Shown here piece by piece: positions 48,154 through 57,130 of a DNA stretch of 64,000 nt. The stretch spans positions 110,460 through 174,459 of the forward strand of contig CAMKMD010000001.1 of assembly GCA_946413815.1 (NCBI GenBank). The letters run 5' to 3'. Source of the DNA: an uncultured Ruminococcus sp. (GTDB lineage Bacteria; Bacillota; Clostridia; Oscillospirales; Ruminococcaceae). The position numbers were made by a program, and so were the translations under genes. The notes below the pieces were generated by a model that saw only the letters and a list, made by a program, of their open reading frames with translations, ran no database searches and was not told the origin of the DNA. Each line of letters opens with the position of its first letter. Position 1 is the stretch's first letter.

Positions 48154-48771
48154 ATGCAATACCTTTTATGTGCGCTGCTGGGTTACTGCTTAGGCAACAT
48201 CAATCCGGCATACATCATCTCTAAGGCAAAGGGCTTTGATATACGTGAGTTTGGCACGGGCAACGCCGGTGCATCGAATATGGCGATAATAGTCGGAAAA
48301 AAAGCGGGAGCATTCACTGCCCTGTTCGACATCGCAAAGGCAGCGCTTGCAGCCGTTTTAGCCGGGGTACTCTTCCCGCAGATAGCTGCGGCAAAGATAA
48401 TAGGAGGATGCGCCTGTATCCTCGGCCATATCTATCCGGTACTGATGAAATTCCACGGAGGAAAGGGACTTGCCTGTCTTGCGGGTGCGCTTCTCGGCTA
48501 CAGCCCGAAGCTCTTCCTGATACTCCTTGTCATCGAGGTGACAGCAGCACTGCTGCTCGACTATATATGTGTAATATCAATAACCGGCCCGGTAGTATTC
48601 ACTCTGATATACGCACTCACTGCCAGAGAACCTGTCGGCACGGTATGTCTTGCGATAGTCGCCGTTATCATTGTGTCGAAGCATATCGTCAATCTGAAAA
48701 GAATCAAAGAAGGTACGGAAACACATATCAGCTTCCTGTGGAAGAAGAAGGATAAGAAAGAGGAAGAATGA
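48154..48771 (+). CDS. plsY: glycerol-3-phosphate acyltransferase PlsY
   Basis: LLGYCLGNINPAYIISKAKGFDIREFGTGNAGASNM...GHIYPVLMKFHGGKGLACLAG; GGAGG RBS before ATG at 48154. Confidence 0.92.
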   Translation: MQYLLCALLGYCLGNINPAYIISKAKGFDIREFGTGNAGASNMAIIVGKKAGAFTALFDIAKAALAAVLAGVLFPQIAAAKIIGGCACILGHIYPVLMKFHGGKGLACLAGALLGYSPKLFLILLVIEVTAALLLDYICVISITGPVVFTLIYALTAREPVGTVCLAIVAVIIVSKHIVNLKRIKEGTETHISFLWKKKDKKEEE

Positions 48772-48873
48772 CATAATCCCCGGAACGTCATATCACCGAC
48801 GCTCCGGGGATTTTTCTGTCAGTAAGCAATATGACCGCTCCAGATGGAACGGTCATCCTATATCGTATCTATA

Positions 48874-50094
48874 TCATGCCATGCGAACAACAAGAGTTAC
48901 GCTGAAGCAGCCGTCCTCTATGTCCGCGTATATATCTCCGTTCATCATCGACATCAGTCTCCGGCAGATGAACAATCCGAGGCCGCTGCCCTTTACGCCG
49001 TCTGAATTGCTGCCGCGCCTGAAACTGCCGAATATCTCCGTAAGCTCCTCCCTTCCGAGGGTGCAGCCCGTATTCGTGACGGTTATAAGCGTGCAGCCGT
49101 CCTGCTGATCGAAGCTCAGGGATATGCTCTTTCCGTCGCCGTACTTTATAGCATTCTCCACAAGGTTCTGGAGACATTCCGCAAGTCTGTCAGGATCGCA
49201 GGAGAGTATGGCATCCATGTATTCACCGATGCTGAGCACGGTACCGGATATGGCAAGCTGTGCGGCATACCTTTCGTATATCTTGGTGACTATGCGGCTG
49301 AGGAACTCCTCCCCCATATTCACCTCAAAGGTCATGAAGTCCTCTCCCGCCGCTCTGGTTATCTGGCTGACGTAGCTCTCTATCTCATCTGCGTGACGGT
49401 TTATGCTCTCTGCTGCTTCACGGCGTTTTTCCTCATCCTTATAGAGACCTCTTGCGAGAGCTCTTGAATTGAGCTTTATCGCAGAGAGCGGAGTCTTTAT
49501 ATCGTGTGACAGCGAGAGCAGCAGCATCTTCTTGTCACGCTGCATCTCGAGCTCGTGCTCCCTGTCCTTTTCTATACTCTCACGCAGAAGATTCACACCC
49601 CAGGTGAATTTCCCGAAGAAACGGCCTTTTTCCTCAGGTATCGATACAGCAAGATTGCCCCTTGCCAGCTCCTTCGGTACATCGTTTATCTTTCCGAAGG
49701 GAATGATGAGATGCCGGTAGAAATAGCCAAGGAGCAGCATAACTATCAGTATCACGATGACGAAGAAAACATTGATCACTGCCAACTGTCCGTTTATCGG
49801 GTTATGTCTGTATTCGATGCGGTAATGCCTGCCGTTCACCTCTGCCATGATATACGGTTCATCGGATTTGTACAAGCTTGCTGCGTCATCGCTGCTGTAT
49901 ACACCCGTCAGGTGCGGATACTTTCCGATGTCAAAGCTGCCTGTCTCACGTATATCATCCACAAGGCGCTTGGCCTCCACGCGGTATATCCCGGCAGGTT
50001 CCCTGTTCCCTCTGATGATCAGGATATCGGCGATAACCGCAGCTGTGATGAGCAGGATAATGAATACAGCGCTCAGTCTTCTGTAGTATCTCAT
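48874..50094 (-). CDS. sensor histidine kinase (HAMP-HisKA-HATPase), system 1
   Basis: H-box SLSHDIKTPLSAIKLNSRAL; N-box LVENAIKYG; GSGLGLFICRRLM. Confidence 0.94.
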   Translation of the reverse strand: MRYYRRLSAVFIILLITAAVIADILIIRGNREPAGIYRVEAKRLVDDIRETGSFDIGKYPHLTGVYSSDDAASLYKSDEPYIMAEVNGRHYRIEYRHNPINGQLAVINVFFVIVILIVMLLLGYFYRHLIIPFGKINDVPKELARGNLAVSIPEEKGRFFGKFTWGVNLLRESIEKDREHELEMQRDKKMLLLSLSHDIKTPLSAIKLNSRALARGLYKDEEKRREAAESINRHADEIESYVSQITRAAGEDFMTFEVNMGEEFLSRIVTKIYERYAAQLAISGTVLSIGEYMDAILSCDPDRLAECLQNLVENAIKYGDGKSISLSFDQQDGCTLITVTNTGCTLGREELTEIFGSFRRGSNSDGVKGSGLGLFICRRLMSMMNGDIYADIEDGCFSVTLVVRMA

Positions 50095-50753
50095 ACGTAC
50101 TTGAACCCCACGCCCCAGACCGTAAGGAGCCTTTTTGCATCCTTCGGATCATCTCCGAGCTTAGCCCTGAGACGGTTGATGTGTACATGGAGGGTCTGCA
50201 TTTCCGACTCACTGTCGCTGCCCCATATCGTACTGAAAAGGTACTGCTTCTTCATTACCTTTCCTCTGTTGCTTATCAGGAGCGCAAGGAGATCGAACTC
50301 CTTCGTGGTCAGCTCCACATTCTTTCCGTCGATGACCGCAGTCCTGTCTGCAAGGTTCAGCTCAACGCCGTCCGCAGAGAGTATCTCCCGCTGATAGCGC
50401 CGTCTGAATATACCCTTTATCTTGGCGATAAGGATATCTATATCGTATGGCTTCTCGATGTAGTCATCCGCGCCGAGGTCAAGACCGTTGATCTTGTCAT
50501 CCTTGTCTGTGCGGCAGCTGACTATGAGTATCGGAGTATCAGTATCCTCCCTGAGCTTCGAGCAGACAGCAAAGCCATCCATGCCCGGAAGATTGATATC
50601 GAGCACCACCAGTTTTGCACCGTATTTCTCAAAAAGCTCAAGCGCACGCTCACCGCTCCCGACTGCCGTGACCGTATACCCCTCGTCACGCAGGAAATCA
50701 GAAAGGAGCGAAGCAAGCTCTGTATTGTCTTCAACTATAAGTATATCTGCCAT
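50091..50753 (-). CDS. OmpR-family response regulator, system 1
   Basis: ILIVEDNTELASLLSDFLRDEGY, VLDINLPGMDGF, DDYIEKPYD; winged-helix C-terminus. Confidence 0.95.
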   Translation of the reverse strand: MADILIVEDNTELASLLSDFLRDEGYTVTAVGSGERALELFEKYGAKLVVLDINLPGMDGFAVCSKLREDTDTPILIVSCRTDKDDKINGLDLGADDYIEKPYDIDILIAKIKGIFRRRYQREILSADGVELNLADRTAVIDGKNVELTTKEFDLLALLISNRGKVMKKQYLFSTIWGSDSESEMQTLHVHINRLRAKLGDDPKDAKRLLTVWGVGFKYV

Positions 50754-50772
50754 AATATCACCGCCTGATACT

Positions 50773-50801
50773 ATTCTATCATATTCACTGCCTCAGTGCA
50801 A
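50773..50801 (-). promoter_or_regulatory. promoter for system 1 response regulator/kinase
   Basis: Minus strand TTGCAC-17 bp-TAGAAT. Confidence 0.5.
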
Positions 50802-50822
50802 TACCCGTGTTGCGGAATGTCA

Positions 50823-51593
50823 TTACCAGCCCTGCTCCATGAGCCAGTTGTTCAGCTCTCTTTCACGGTCACGGAGAGTCCTGCCCCCTTCTTCATAATG
50901 TCCCATATCCTTTTCGCCCACGATACCGCCGTCCACGAGGTAGAGCACACGGCTGCACTTTGCGGCCACCTTAGGGTCATGAGTCACACACATGACGGTA
51001 GTGCCGTCACGGTTGAGGGAGAGAAGCTCATTCATCACTTCATCAGAGCTGGCACGGTTGAGGGCGCCGGTGGGCTCGTCCGCGAATATCATCTTCGGGG
51101 AGTTTATCATGCTGCGGCAGATACAGGCTCTCTGGAGCTGTCCGCCGGAGACCTCGTTTATGTCATTGCCGCCGACGTCCGCTATGCCGAGCCTGTGCAT
51201 AAGGGCTCTGCCTCTTTCCTCGGTCTGTCTGCGGCTCTCCTTGTTCTTCTTTGACTTTACGGCGGGGAGTATGATATTGTCAAGGACGGAGAGGTTCTTC
51301 ATCATGTACATCTGCTGGAAGATGAAGCCCATCTCTTCAAGACGGAGCCTTGCAAGTTCCCTTTCCCTGAGCTTTGTGGTGTCCCTGCCGTTGAACACCA
51401 CATTGCCGGAGGTCGCCCTGTCCATGCCGGATACGCAGTAGAGCAGAGTGCTCTTGCCGGAACCCGAAGGTCCCATTATCGCAAGCATCTCACCCTCGTC
51501 AACTGTAAGGTCAACATTCTTCAGAACATTGTTCTGTCTCTTGTTCACTATGTAGGTCTTGCAGAGACCTTTCGCCTGTAATACTGCATTCAT
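50823..51593 (-). CDS. ABC transporter ATP-binding protein (MacB/BceA-like), system 1, intact
   Basis: Walker A MGPSGSGKSTLLY; EEMGFIFQQMYMMKNLSVLDNIILP; signature EVSGGQLQRA; Walker B KMIFADEPTGALN. Confidence 0.95.
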   Translation of the reverse strand: MNAVLQAKGLCKTYIVNKRQNNVLKNVDLTVDEGEMLAIMGPSGSGKSTLLYCVSGMDRATSGNVVFNGRDTTKLRERELARLRLEEMGFIFQQMYMMKNLSVLDNIILPAVKSKKNKESRRQTEERGRALMHRLGIADVGGNDINEVSGGQLQRACICRSMINSPKMIFADEPTGALNRASSDEVMNELLSLNRDGTTVMCVTHDPKVAAKCSRVLYLVDGGIVGEKDMGHYEEGGRTLRDRERELNNWLMEQGW

Positions 51594-51606
51594 TGCATTT
51601 TCCTCC

Positions 51607-53952
51607 TTATTCTATGCTTGCTGCATCAGCAGCACTGATCGTTCTGGTATAGAGAGCCGTGAGAAATGCTCCTATGGCCGTTACTCCGATGAGTATCAGC
51701 GGACATACCACGAACACTTCAAAGATATCAACATCACATACGATGCCTTCCACATCACCTATGAACCTGCATACCATATTCATCAGCAGGTTTCCTACCG
51801 GCATCTGCAGCGCAAAGCCGGCTGCACAGGCTGCCAGAGCAACTATCACGAAGCGCAGGGTATGCTGGCCTATGATGCTGCCGCTGCTTATGCCCATGGC
51901 CTTCATAAGAGCGATCTCGCTCTTCTCCTTTGATATGAAGCTGCGCTCCATGAGTATGACTATCATGCCAGTTACTATCACTGTGAGTATCATCATCATA
52001 TGCTTGATGGCTGTCAGCACATCCGACATATCTGTCATGGTCTTTACATACTCGCTTGTGGTATATATCTTCGTTGTGTCAAGGATATCCTTCAGCTTCT
52101 CAATATTCTTTCCGATCGTCTCCTTGTCCGGAGAGCCGTCAAAGTGGACCTGGATACCCATACATCCGCCGAAGCTTTCATTTTCGGGCCGGTAGTTTTT
52201 GTTCAGGTATATACCTGATGTTATAAAGGCGGAGAATCTGCCGGTGATGATGAATTCCTGCTCCCTGCCGCCGTATTCAAACGATATCCTGTCACCTATG
52301 CCGACGCCGAGCTCCTTCATGGTGCTTTCGGTCACAGCGATCTCGTCATCTCTCCGGGGAGCGCTGCCCTCATCCACACGCAGTATCTCGTCAGTATGTC
52401 CCGATGTCACAGCACATAAGCACTTCAGCTTCTTATCGCCGTGGTTCACATCAAAATTCTTAGTCAGTGTTATGGTACATTTTCCCGGCATTCCGTTATC
52501 TGAAAGAGTTTTTTCAAGCTCGGTGAGCTTTTCTTCAGTATCATTGTCTCCCAGATAGTCCATCATCATATCGGCATCCATTATGTGCGCCTCCGAGGCC
52601 GGTATCAGGAACAGCCGGCGTAAGTTTTCACTCTGGAGAGTCAGCGCAAACATGGACATCAGCGTCATCATAAGAAGGCAGAGAGTAAAGACAACAGTGA
52701 TTATGCTGAAACGCTTCGGAGCGCTCGTCACGTCATTGACAGACAGGAAACCTGTAGCCGGCAGCTTTGAACGTCCGAGGTGAAGGAGGCTCTTTTTGCG
52801 GAAGCGCTCGCCTGTCTGTCCGTTCCTTACCGCATCTATGGGCGAGAGCTTATTCACGCTCCGTGTGCAGAGGAAGCAGAACAGCATAATGGCGATCACA
52901 ACTCCGGCTGTAGAGAGCAGCCCTGTCATAGTTCCGCTGCTGCCTGAGAGAACGATATTCTTCGATACGGTATCCAGCATCATACTGCTCAGGGGTATGG
53001 AAGCAAAGAAGCCTGCTGCCGCTCCGATAACAGCTATCGCAAGGTATTTGACGATGTAGAGACTGCGTATGCTGATATTGCTCACGCCCACAGCCTTCAT
53101 AACGCCTATCTCACGGAATTCCTCGCTTATGGTGAAGCCTATGGTGAATCTGAGTACAACGAAAGCCGTTATCATAAGTATGATGCTTACTGCCATCATT
53201 ATATATGCAGCGAACATATCGTACAGGTATATCTGCTTGAACTCACTTCTTTCAGTTATGTATACATTGTCATGACCGGCCGCAAGTTCACGTACACTGT
53301 CCGGATCATCAGTTTTCAGATATAGTTTAGTTGTATCTAAGTCATGGGTTTCCTGCTCCTTGCTGAGTCTTTCATAATCGGAGCGGTCAATAAGAAGCCA
53401 CGGGAGTGATGCGTTGTCCGTGTAGAGCACAGCATCCTTGAAAATACCCATATATTTCAGCTTTACAGAGGTATCGCCGACATTGACATCAACATAATCT
53501 CCTTCGCTGATATCTATGTTCTGCACGAAAGGCCTTGTGGAATAAAAGCAGCCACCCGGAACGTCCTCTATCAGGATATTGTCCTTGTCAAAGCAGCGTA
53601 CAGCAACTTCGTCATCAGCCAGCAGAGCAGCAGGATTGATGAAGTTTTCAAGCTTTTTTCCCTTATAGGTGAAATTCTTCGAGCTCGGCAGGGATAACAG
53701 GTTTTCCTTCTTTATCTCCTTTACAGAAGGCATTTCCCTCAGTTTCTCCTCTGTGTCGCTCTCTCCGTTTATGGTTATCATGATATCCGGTACGCCGGCA
53801 AGATCAAAGTACCTGTCAAGTCCGCCCGTAACCGCGGCGATATTGTTCAGGCTCGAAGAAGCGAACATCGAGCAGAGTATGATGAACAGCAGAAGAATGA
53901 TGTTCATCGTTCTTTTTCGTTTAAGATCCTTTTTCAGTATCCTCCAGAACAT
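51607..53952 (-). CDS. FtsX-family ABC transporter permease, system 1
   Basis: MFWRILKKDLKRKRTMNIILLLFIILCSMF...; two FtsX-like TM regions; start moved to MFWRIL with GAGGGA RBS. Confidence 0.92.
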   Translation of the reverse strand: MFWRILKKDLKRKRTMNIILLLFIILCSMFASSSLNNIAAVTGGLDRYFDLAGVPDIMITINGESDTEEKLREMPSVKEIKKENLLSLPSSKNFTYKGKKLENFINPAALLADDEVAVRCFDKDNILIEDVPGGCFYSTRPFVQNIDISEGDYVDVNVGDTSVKLKYMGIFKDAVLYTDNASLPWLLIDRSDYERLSKEQETHDLDTTKLYLKTDDPDSVRELAAGHDNVYITERSEFKQIYLYDMFAAYIMMAVSIILMITAFVVLRFTIGFTISEEFREIGVMKAVGVSNISIRSLYIVKYLAIAVIGAAAGFFASIPLSSMMLDTVSKNIVLSGSSGTMTGLLSTAGVVIAIMLFCFLCTRSVNKLSPIDAVRNGQTGERFRKKSLLHLGRSKLPATGFLSVNDVTSAPKRFSIITVVFTLCLLMMTLMSMFALTLQSENLRRLFLIPASEAHIMDADMMMDYLGDNDTEEKLTELEKTLSDNGMPGKCTITLTKNFDVNHGDKKLKCLCAVTSGHTDEILRVDEGSAPRRDDEIAVTESTMKELGVGIGDRISFEYGGREQEFIITGRFSAFITSGIYLNKNYRPENESFGGCMGIQVHFDGSPDKETIGKNIEKLKDILDTTKIYTTSEYVKTMTDMSDVLTAIKHMMMILTVIVTGMIVILMERSFISKEKSEIALMKAMGISSGSIIGQHTLRFVIVALAACAAGFALQMPVGNLLMNMVCRFIGDVEGIVCDVDIFEVFVVCPLILIGVTAIGAFLTALYTRTISAADAASIE

Positions 53953-54017
53953 TTCTGATCCCTCTTTCATGTTGTTTTAAGATCAGGGAGGACGTCTTCT
54001 CCCGTTTCTATGATCTG

Positions 54018-54050
54018 ATTATAACACGGAAATTATTAAATAGTCTTTAA
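54018..54050 (-). promoter_or_regulatory. system 1 promoter/operator
   Basis: Minus strand TTAAAGACTATTTAA-N11-TTATAAT. Confidence 0.65.
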
Positions 54051-54164
54051 CTTTTTTCACAGCTTCAATTTTTTTATTTTTTCCGGAGGCAGCATCCTCG
54101 CAGATGCCGGTATATGGCCTTTTCCGGCTGATACAAAAAACTTTGTCCGGAAAATTCGGGTTTT

Positions 54165-54197
54165 TTAAAGACTTTTTAACCCCGGATGAGTTATAAT
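54165..54197 (+). promoter_or_regulatory. system 2 promoter/operator
   Basis: TTAAAGACTTTTTAA-N11-TTATAAT, same motif and spacing as system 1. Confidence 0.65.
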
Positions 54198-54259
54198 AGA
54201 AACAACAGGAGAGGTGCGCCTGTATGCACCGCCTCTAACCATGCCACAAGGAGACATCT

Positions 54260-56689
54260 ATGTTTTTTAAAATGCTGAAAAATGATCTCCGGATCAGAAG
54301 AGGTCTGAATATCATTCTTTTCATATTCATAGCTGCGGCCTCCGTGCTGATGTATGTCAGCGCGGCACAGCTTTACCTGCAGGTCACCGGTCCCGCACAG
54401 ACCAGGGAGAACTGCCGCTCCTCGGATATTGCCATGCTCTTTTCCCTCCCGGAGGAAAGCCGGGATGACGACAGGGCAGCCATCGAAAGCTGTATTGACG
54501 ATCATCCCGGATTCACCTCATGGTACCGCGATGAGGGACTTCTGCTTGATAACTGTCAGGTGGACTTCAACAATATTGACGAGAACGAGTATGAGAACTT
54601 TTTCCGTATGGAGAACTTTGTCACGACTCTCCCGGCGGAACACGATCTCGTTTTCGACCTGAAGGACAGACCGTTCACCGTCAGGAACGGCACTGTCACC
54701 ATATCCCACAAGCTGAGGGATACAACAGGCGCGGAGCCCGGTGACACAGTCAGGTTCATATCCCCGTCCGGCAGGGCATACGAATTCGTGATCGGCGGCT
54801 TTTACAAGGAGTCCTCAAGCTCCTACTTCTGCCGGTATTTCATATCAGATGATGACTATGCGGCGATGACGGCCGGCTTTCCCGTAAAGACCTACCTGTA
54901 TTCAATAACTGCTGAGGGCGATGCCAGTGATGAATATGACGCTTTCAAGAATAAATACACAGCCGCTGAAAGCACCTCCGCTGAAGGCAAAGGCTGCATC
55001 AGGCCCGCATCCGCCTTTATTCTCAGATCTGATCTGACAGACGATTATATCACCTCTTATATAATAACTGTCTTCATGATCGTGATAAGCATATTCATGC
55101 TCCTCATCATCCTTATGACCATACGCTTCACCATGATATCAGCAATGAATCAGGAGGAAAAGGAGATCGGTATGCTGCGTGCTTCCGGAGTTGATTCCTT
55201 CGGCTTCCGCTGGATATTTGCGGCAAAGTACATAGCCTTTGCAGTCATCGGCGGCATCATAGGCCTTACAGCCGGATATCCGGTGTCTGTCTGTGTCATG
55301 CACCTCTTCGCAGGAGGTATGAGCTTCCCTGACTTCGCAGAGCAGACGGCCATCGGCGCAGTATCCCTGCTTCTGACGGCCGGCATTATCATATTTTTCT
55401 GTATGTTCACCATGCGCAGGTTCAGGAAGATATCCGTCATCAATGCCATACACGGCGAGAATGCCGGCGAACGTTACGGAAAGGCCTCCGCACTCCTGCT
55501 TCACAGACGCAGTTCAATGCCTGTATGCCTCTACCATGCGCTCTCCGACATTCTCACCCGCTTCAGGCGCTATACCATGCTCATCATAGCCTATACCCTC
55601 GGCGGCGTGATAATCCTTATCGCCTGCGGCCTCTACAACTCCGTCATCAATCCGGATTTCCTGAAATATCAGGCGGTCTATCAGATGGATTTCTTTCCGG
55701 ACTTCAACGACGAGATGATGGAGGAATACGCAGAAGCGGAATCCGCTGAGAACGAGAGCTTCTATAGTGTGTACAACAAAGAGCTTGCTGAGAACGGCAT
55801 AGCCGCTCATGTGGATACCGTAAGCTACAGCGAAGGAAAGCTGCTGACCGGGAGCACAAGAAACTGCATCTTCTATTTCGGCAAAAAAGACCTCTCCTTC
55901 ATCGGATTCAGCGAAGGCGTTGCTCCGGTCCTTGCAAATGAGGCCGCAATGAGCCGCTATACTGCCAAAAAGCTCGGCATACAGCCCGGAGATGAAATTG
56001 AGATAAGCATAAAGGAATACCAGGAAGACGGGCTTTCTGCCGTAATGGTCAGCAGAAATATCATTATTACAGGTCTCTTCGATATGCTTGAATGGGAATA
56101 CCCTCTCATTATCATGGGCGGAGAGTATGACAAGGGCTTTGCTGATGATGAATCGTGCTACAGATTCTGCATCGACAGCGAGGACAAGGAGGCAGAGTAT
56201 CAGAAGATATGCGAGCATTTCAGCGGCCATACCATGAATGCACAGGAATACATAGACAGATACCTTGCCCCTTACAAGTTCCAGTTCGGCATCCTGAGGA
56301 ATTTTGCTCCGTCGGCTGTGATACTTGTCAATATCCTGCTCACCATGCTTTACATGGGCATATTTATATCGGAGGACAGGGCGGAGATAGCCCTGCAAAG
56401 GTGTATCGGCGTTCCCGACAGGAGCATCCGCCTTGCTCAGTTTCTCCGTATGCTGCTTCTTTCAGCGGCTTCGGTGCTGCTGTCCATACTTTTCACAGCG
56501 ACCCTCGGTAATCTGCTTGTGGATACGGTATTCGGCAAGCTCGGGCTTTCCGGCTTCCGCTTCCTGCCCGCGCCTGTGCTCACATGGGTGATAATGCCGG
56601 CAATAGTATTCCTGTCGGTTCTCCTGCCTGTGCTGATAAGCCTGCGCAGGACTGACTCCATCGATATCAGAAGCATCTCAGAGGAATGA
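54260..56689 (+). CDS. FtsX-family ABC transporter permease, system 2
   Basis: MFFKMLKNDLRIRRGLNIILFIFIAAASVLM...; two FtsX-like regions; N-terminus aligns with system 1 permease. Confidence 0.92.
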   Translation: MFFKMLKNDLRIRRGLNIILFIFIAAASVLMYVSAAQLYLQVTGPAQTRENCRSSDIAMLFSLPEESRDDDRAAIESCIDDHPGFTSWYRDEGLLLDNCQVDFNNIDENEYENFFRMENFVTTLPAEHDLVFDLKDRPFTVRNGTVTISHKLRDTTGAEPGDTVRFISPSGRAYEFVIGGFYKESSSSYFCRYFISDDDYAAMTAGFPVKTYLYSITAEGDASDEYDAFKNKYTAAESTSAEGKGCIRPASAFILRSDLTDDYITSYIITVFMIVISIFMLLIILMTIRFTMISAMNQEEKEIGMLRASGVDSFGFRWIFAAKYIAFAVIGGIIGLTAGYPVSVCVMHLFAGGMSFPDFAEQTAIGAVSLLLTAGIIIFFCMFTMRRFRKISVINAIHGENAGERYGKASALLLHRRSSMPVCLYHALSDILTRFRRYTMLIIAYTLGGVIILIACGLYNSVINPDFLKYQAVYQMDFFPDFNDEMMEEYAEAESAENESFYSVYNKELAENGIAAHVDTVSYSEGKLLTGSTRNCIFYFGKKDLSFIGFSEGVAPVLANEAAMSRYTAKKLGIQPGDEIEISIKEYQEDGLSAVMVSRNIIITGLFDMLEWEYPLIIMGGEYDKGFADDESCYRFCIDSEDKEAEYQKICEHFSGHTMNAQEYIDRYLAPYKFQFGILRNFAPSAVILVNILLTMLYMGIFISEDRAEIALQRCIGVPDRSIRLAQFLRMLLLSAASVLLSILFTATLGNLLVDTVFGKLGLSGFRFLPAPVLTWVIMPAIVFLSVLLPVLISLRRTDSIDIRSISEE

Positions 56690-56699
56690 GGTAAGAACT

Positions 56700-56990
56700 A
56701 TGAATATATTGACTGTAAACAATCTGTGCAAGACCTATATCATAAAGTCACGCAGCAACAACGTGCTTCAGAATATCAACTTCGAGATGAAGGAAGGTGA
56801 ATTCGTGAGCATCATGGGGCCGAGCGGAAGCGGCAAATCCACCCTGCTCTATACCGTGAGCGGCATGGATGAACCCACCTCCGGAGAGGTCACCTTCAAC
56901 GGAAAGAAGCTCTCCTCCCTCAGCCGGAAGCAGCTCATGGACCTGCGTCTCCGGGAAATGGGCTTCATCTTCCAGCAGATGTATATCTGA
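56700..56990 (+). pseudogene. ABC transporter ATP-binding protein, system 2, N-terminal half (interrupted by recombinase-trio element)
   Basis: Walker A MGPSGSGKSTLLYT; stops just after GFIFQQMYI*, where the intact paralog continues QQMYMMKNLSVLDNI. Confidence 0.93.
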
Positions 56991-57014
56991 AAATCAAGAA
57001 TTCAGGATTATCAG

Positions 57015-57038
57015 ATTTATCCCCAACATTTCATTATC
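57015..57038 (+). repeat. left terminal inverted repeat of recombinase-trio element
   Basis: ATTTATCCCCAACATTTCATTATC; 22/24 match to reverse complement of 61072-61095. Confidence 0.88.
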
Positions 57039-57130
57039 CTTAACTTTCTTTAATATTTCGTCAAATAGACATATCCTCCTCACTAAAGTTAAGGATAATA
57101 TTTCCTACAAAACAAACGAGGAGGATGCTA

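Noticed and set aside
55514-56398. 294-aa minus-strand ORF
   Set aside because: Antisense to the system 2 FtsX permease; spurious.
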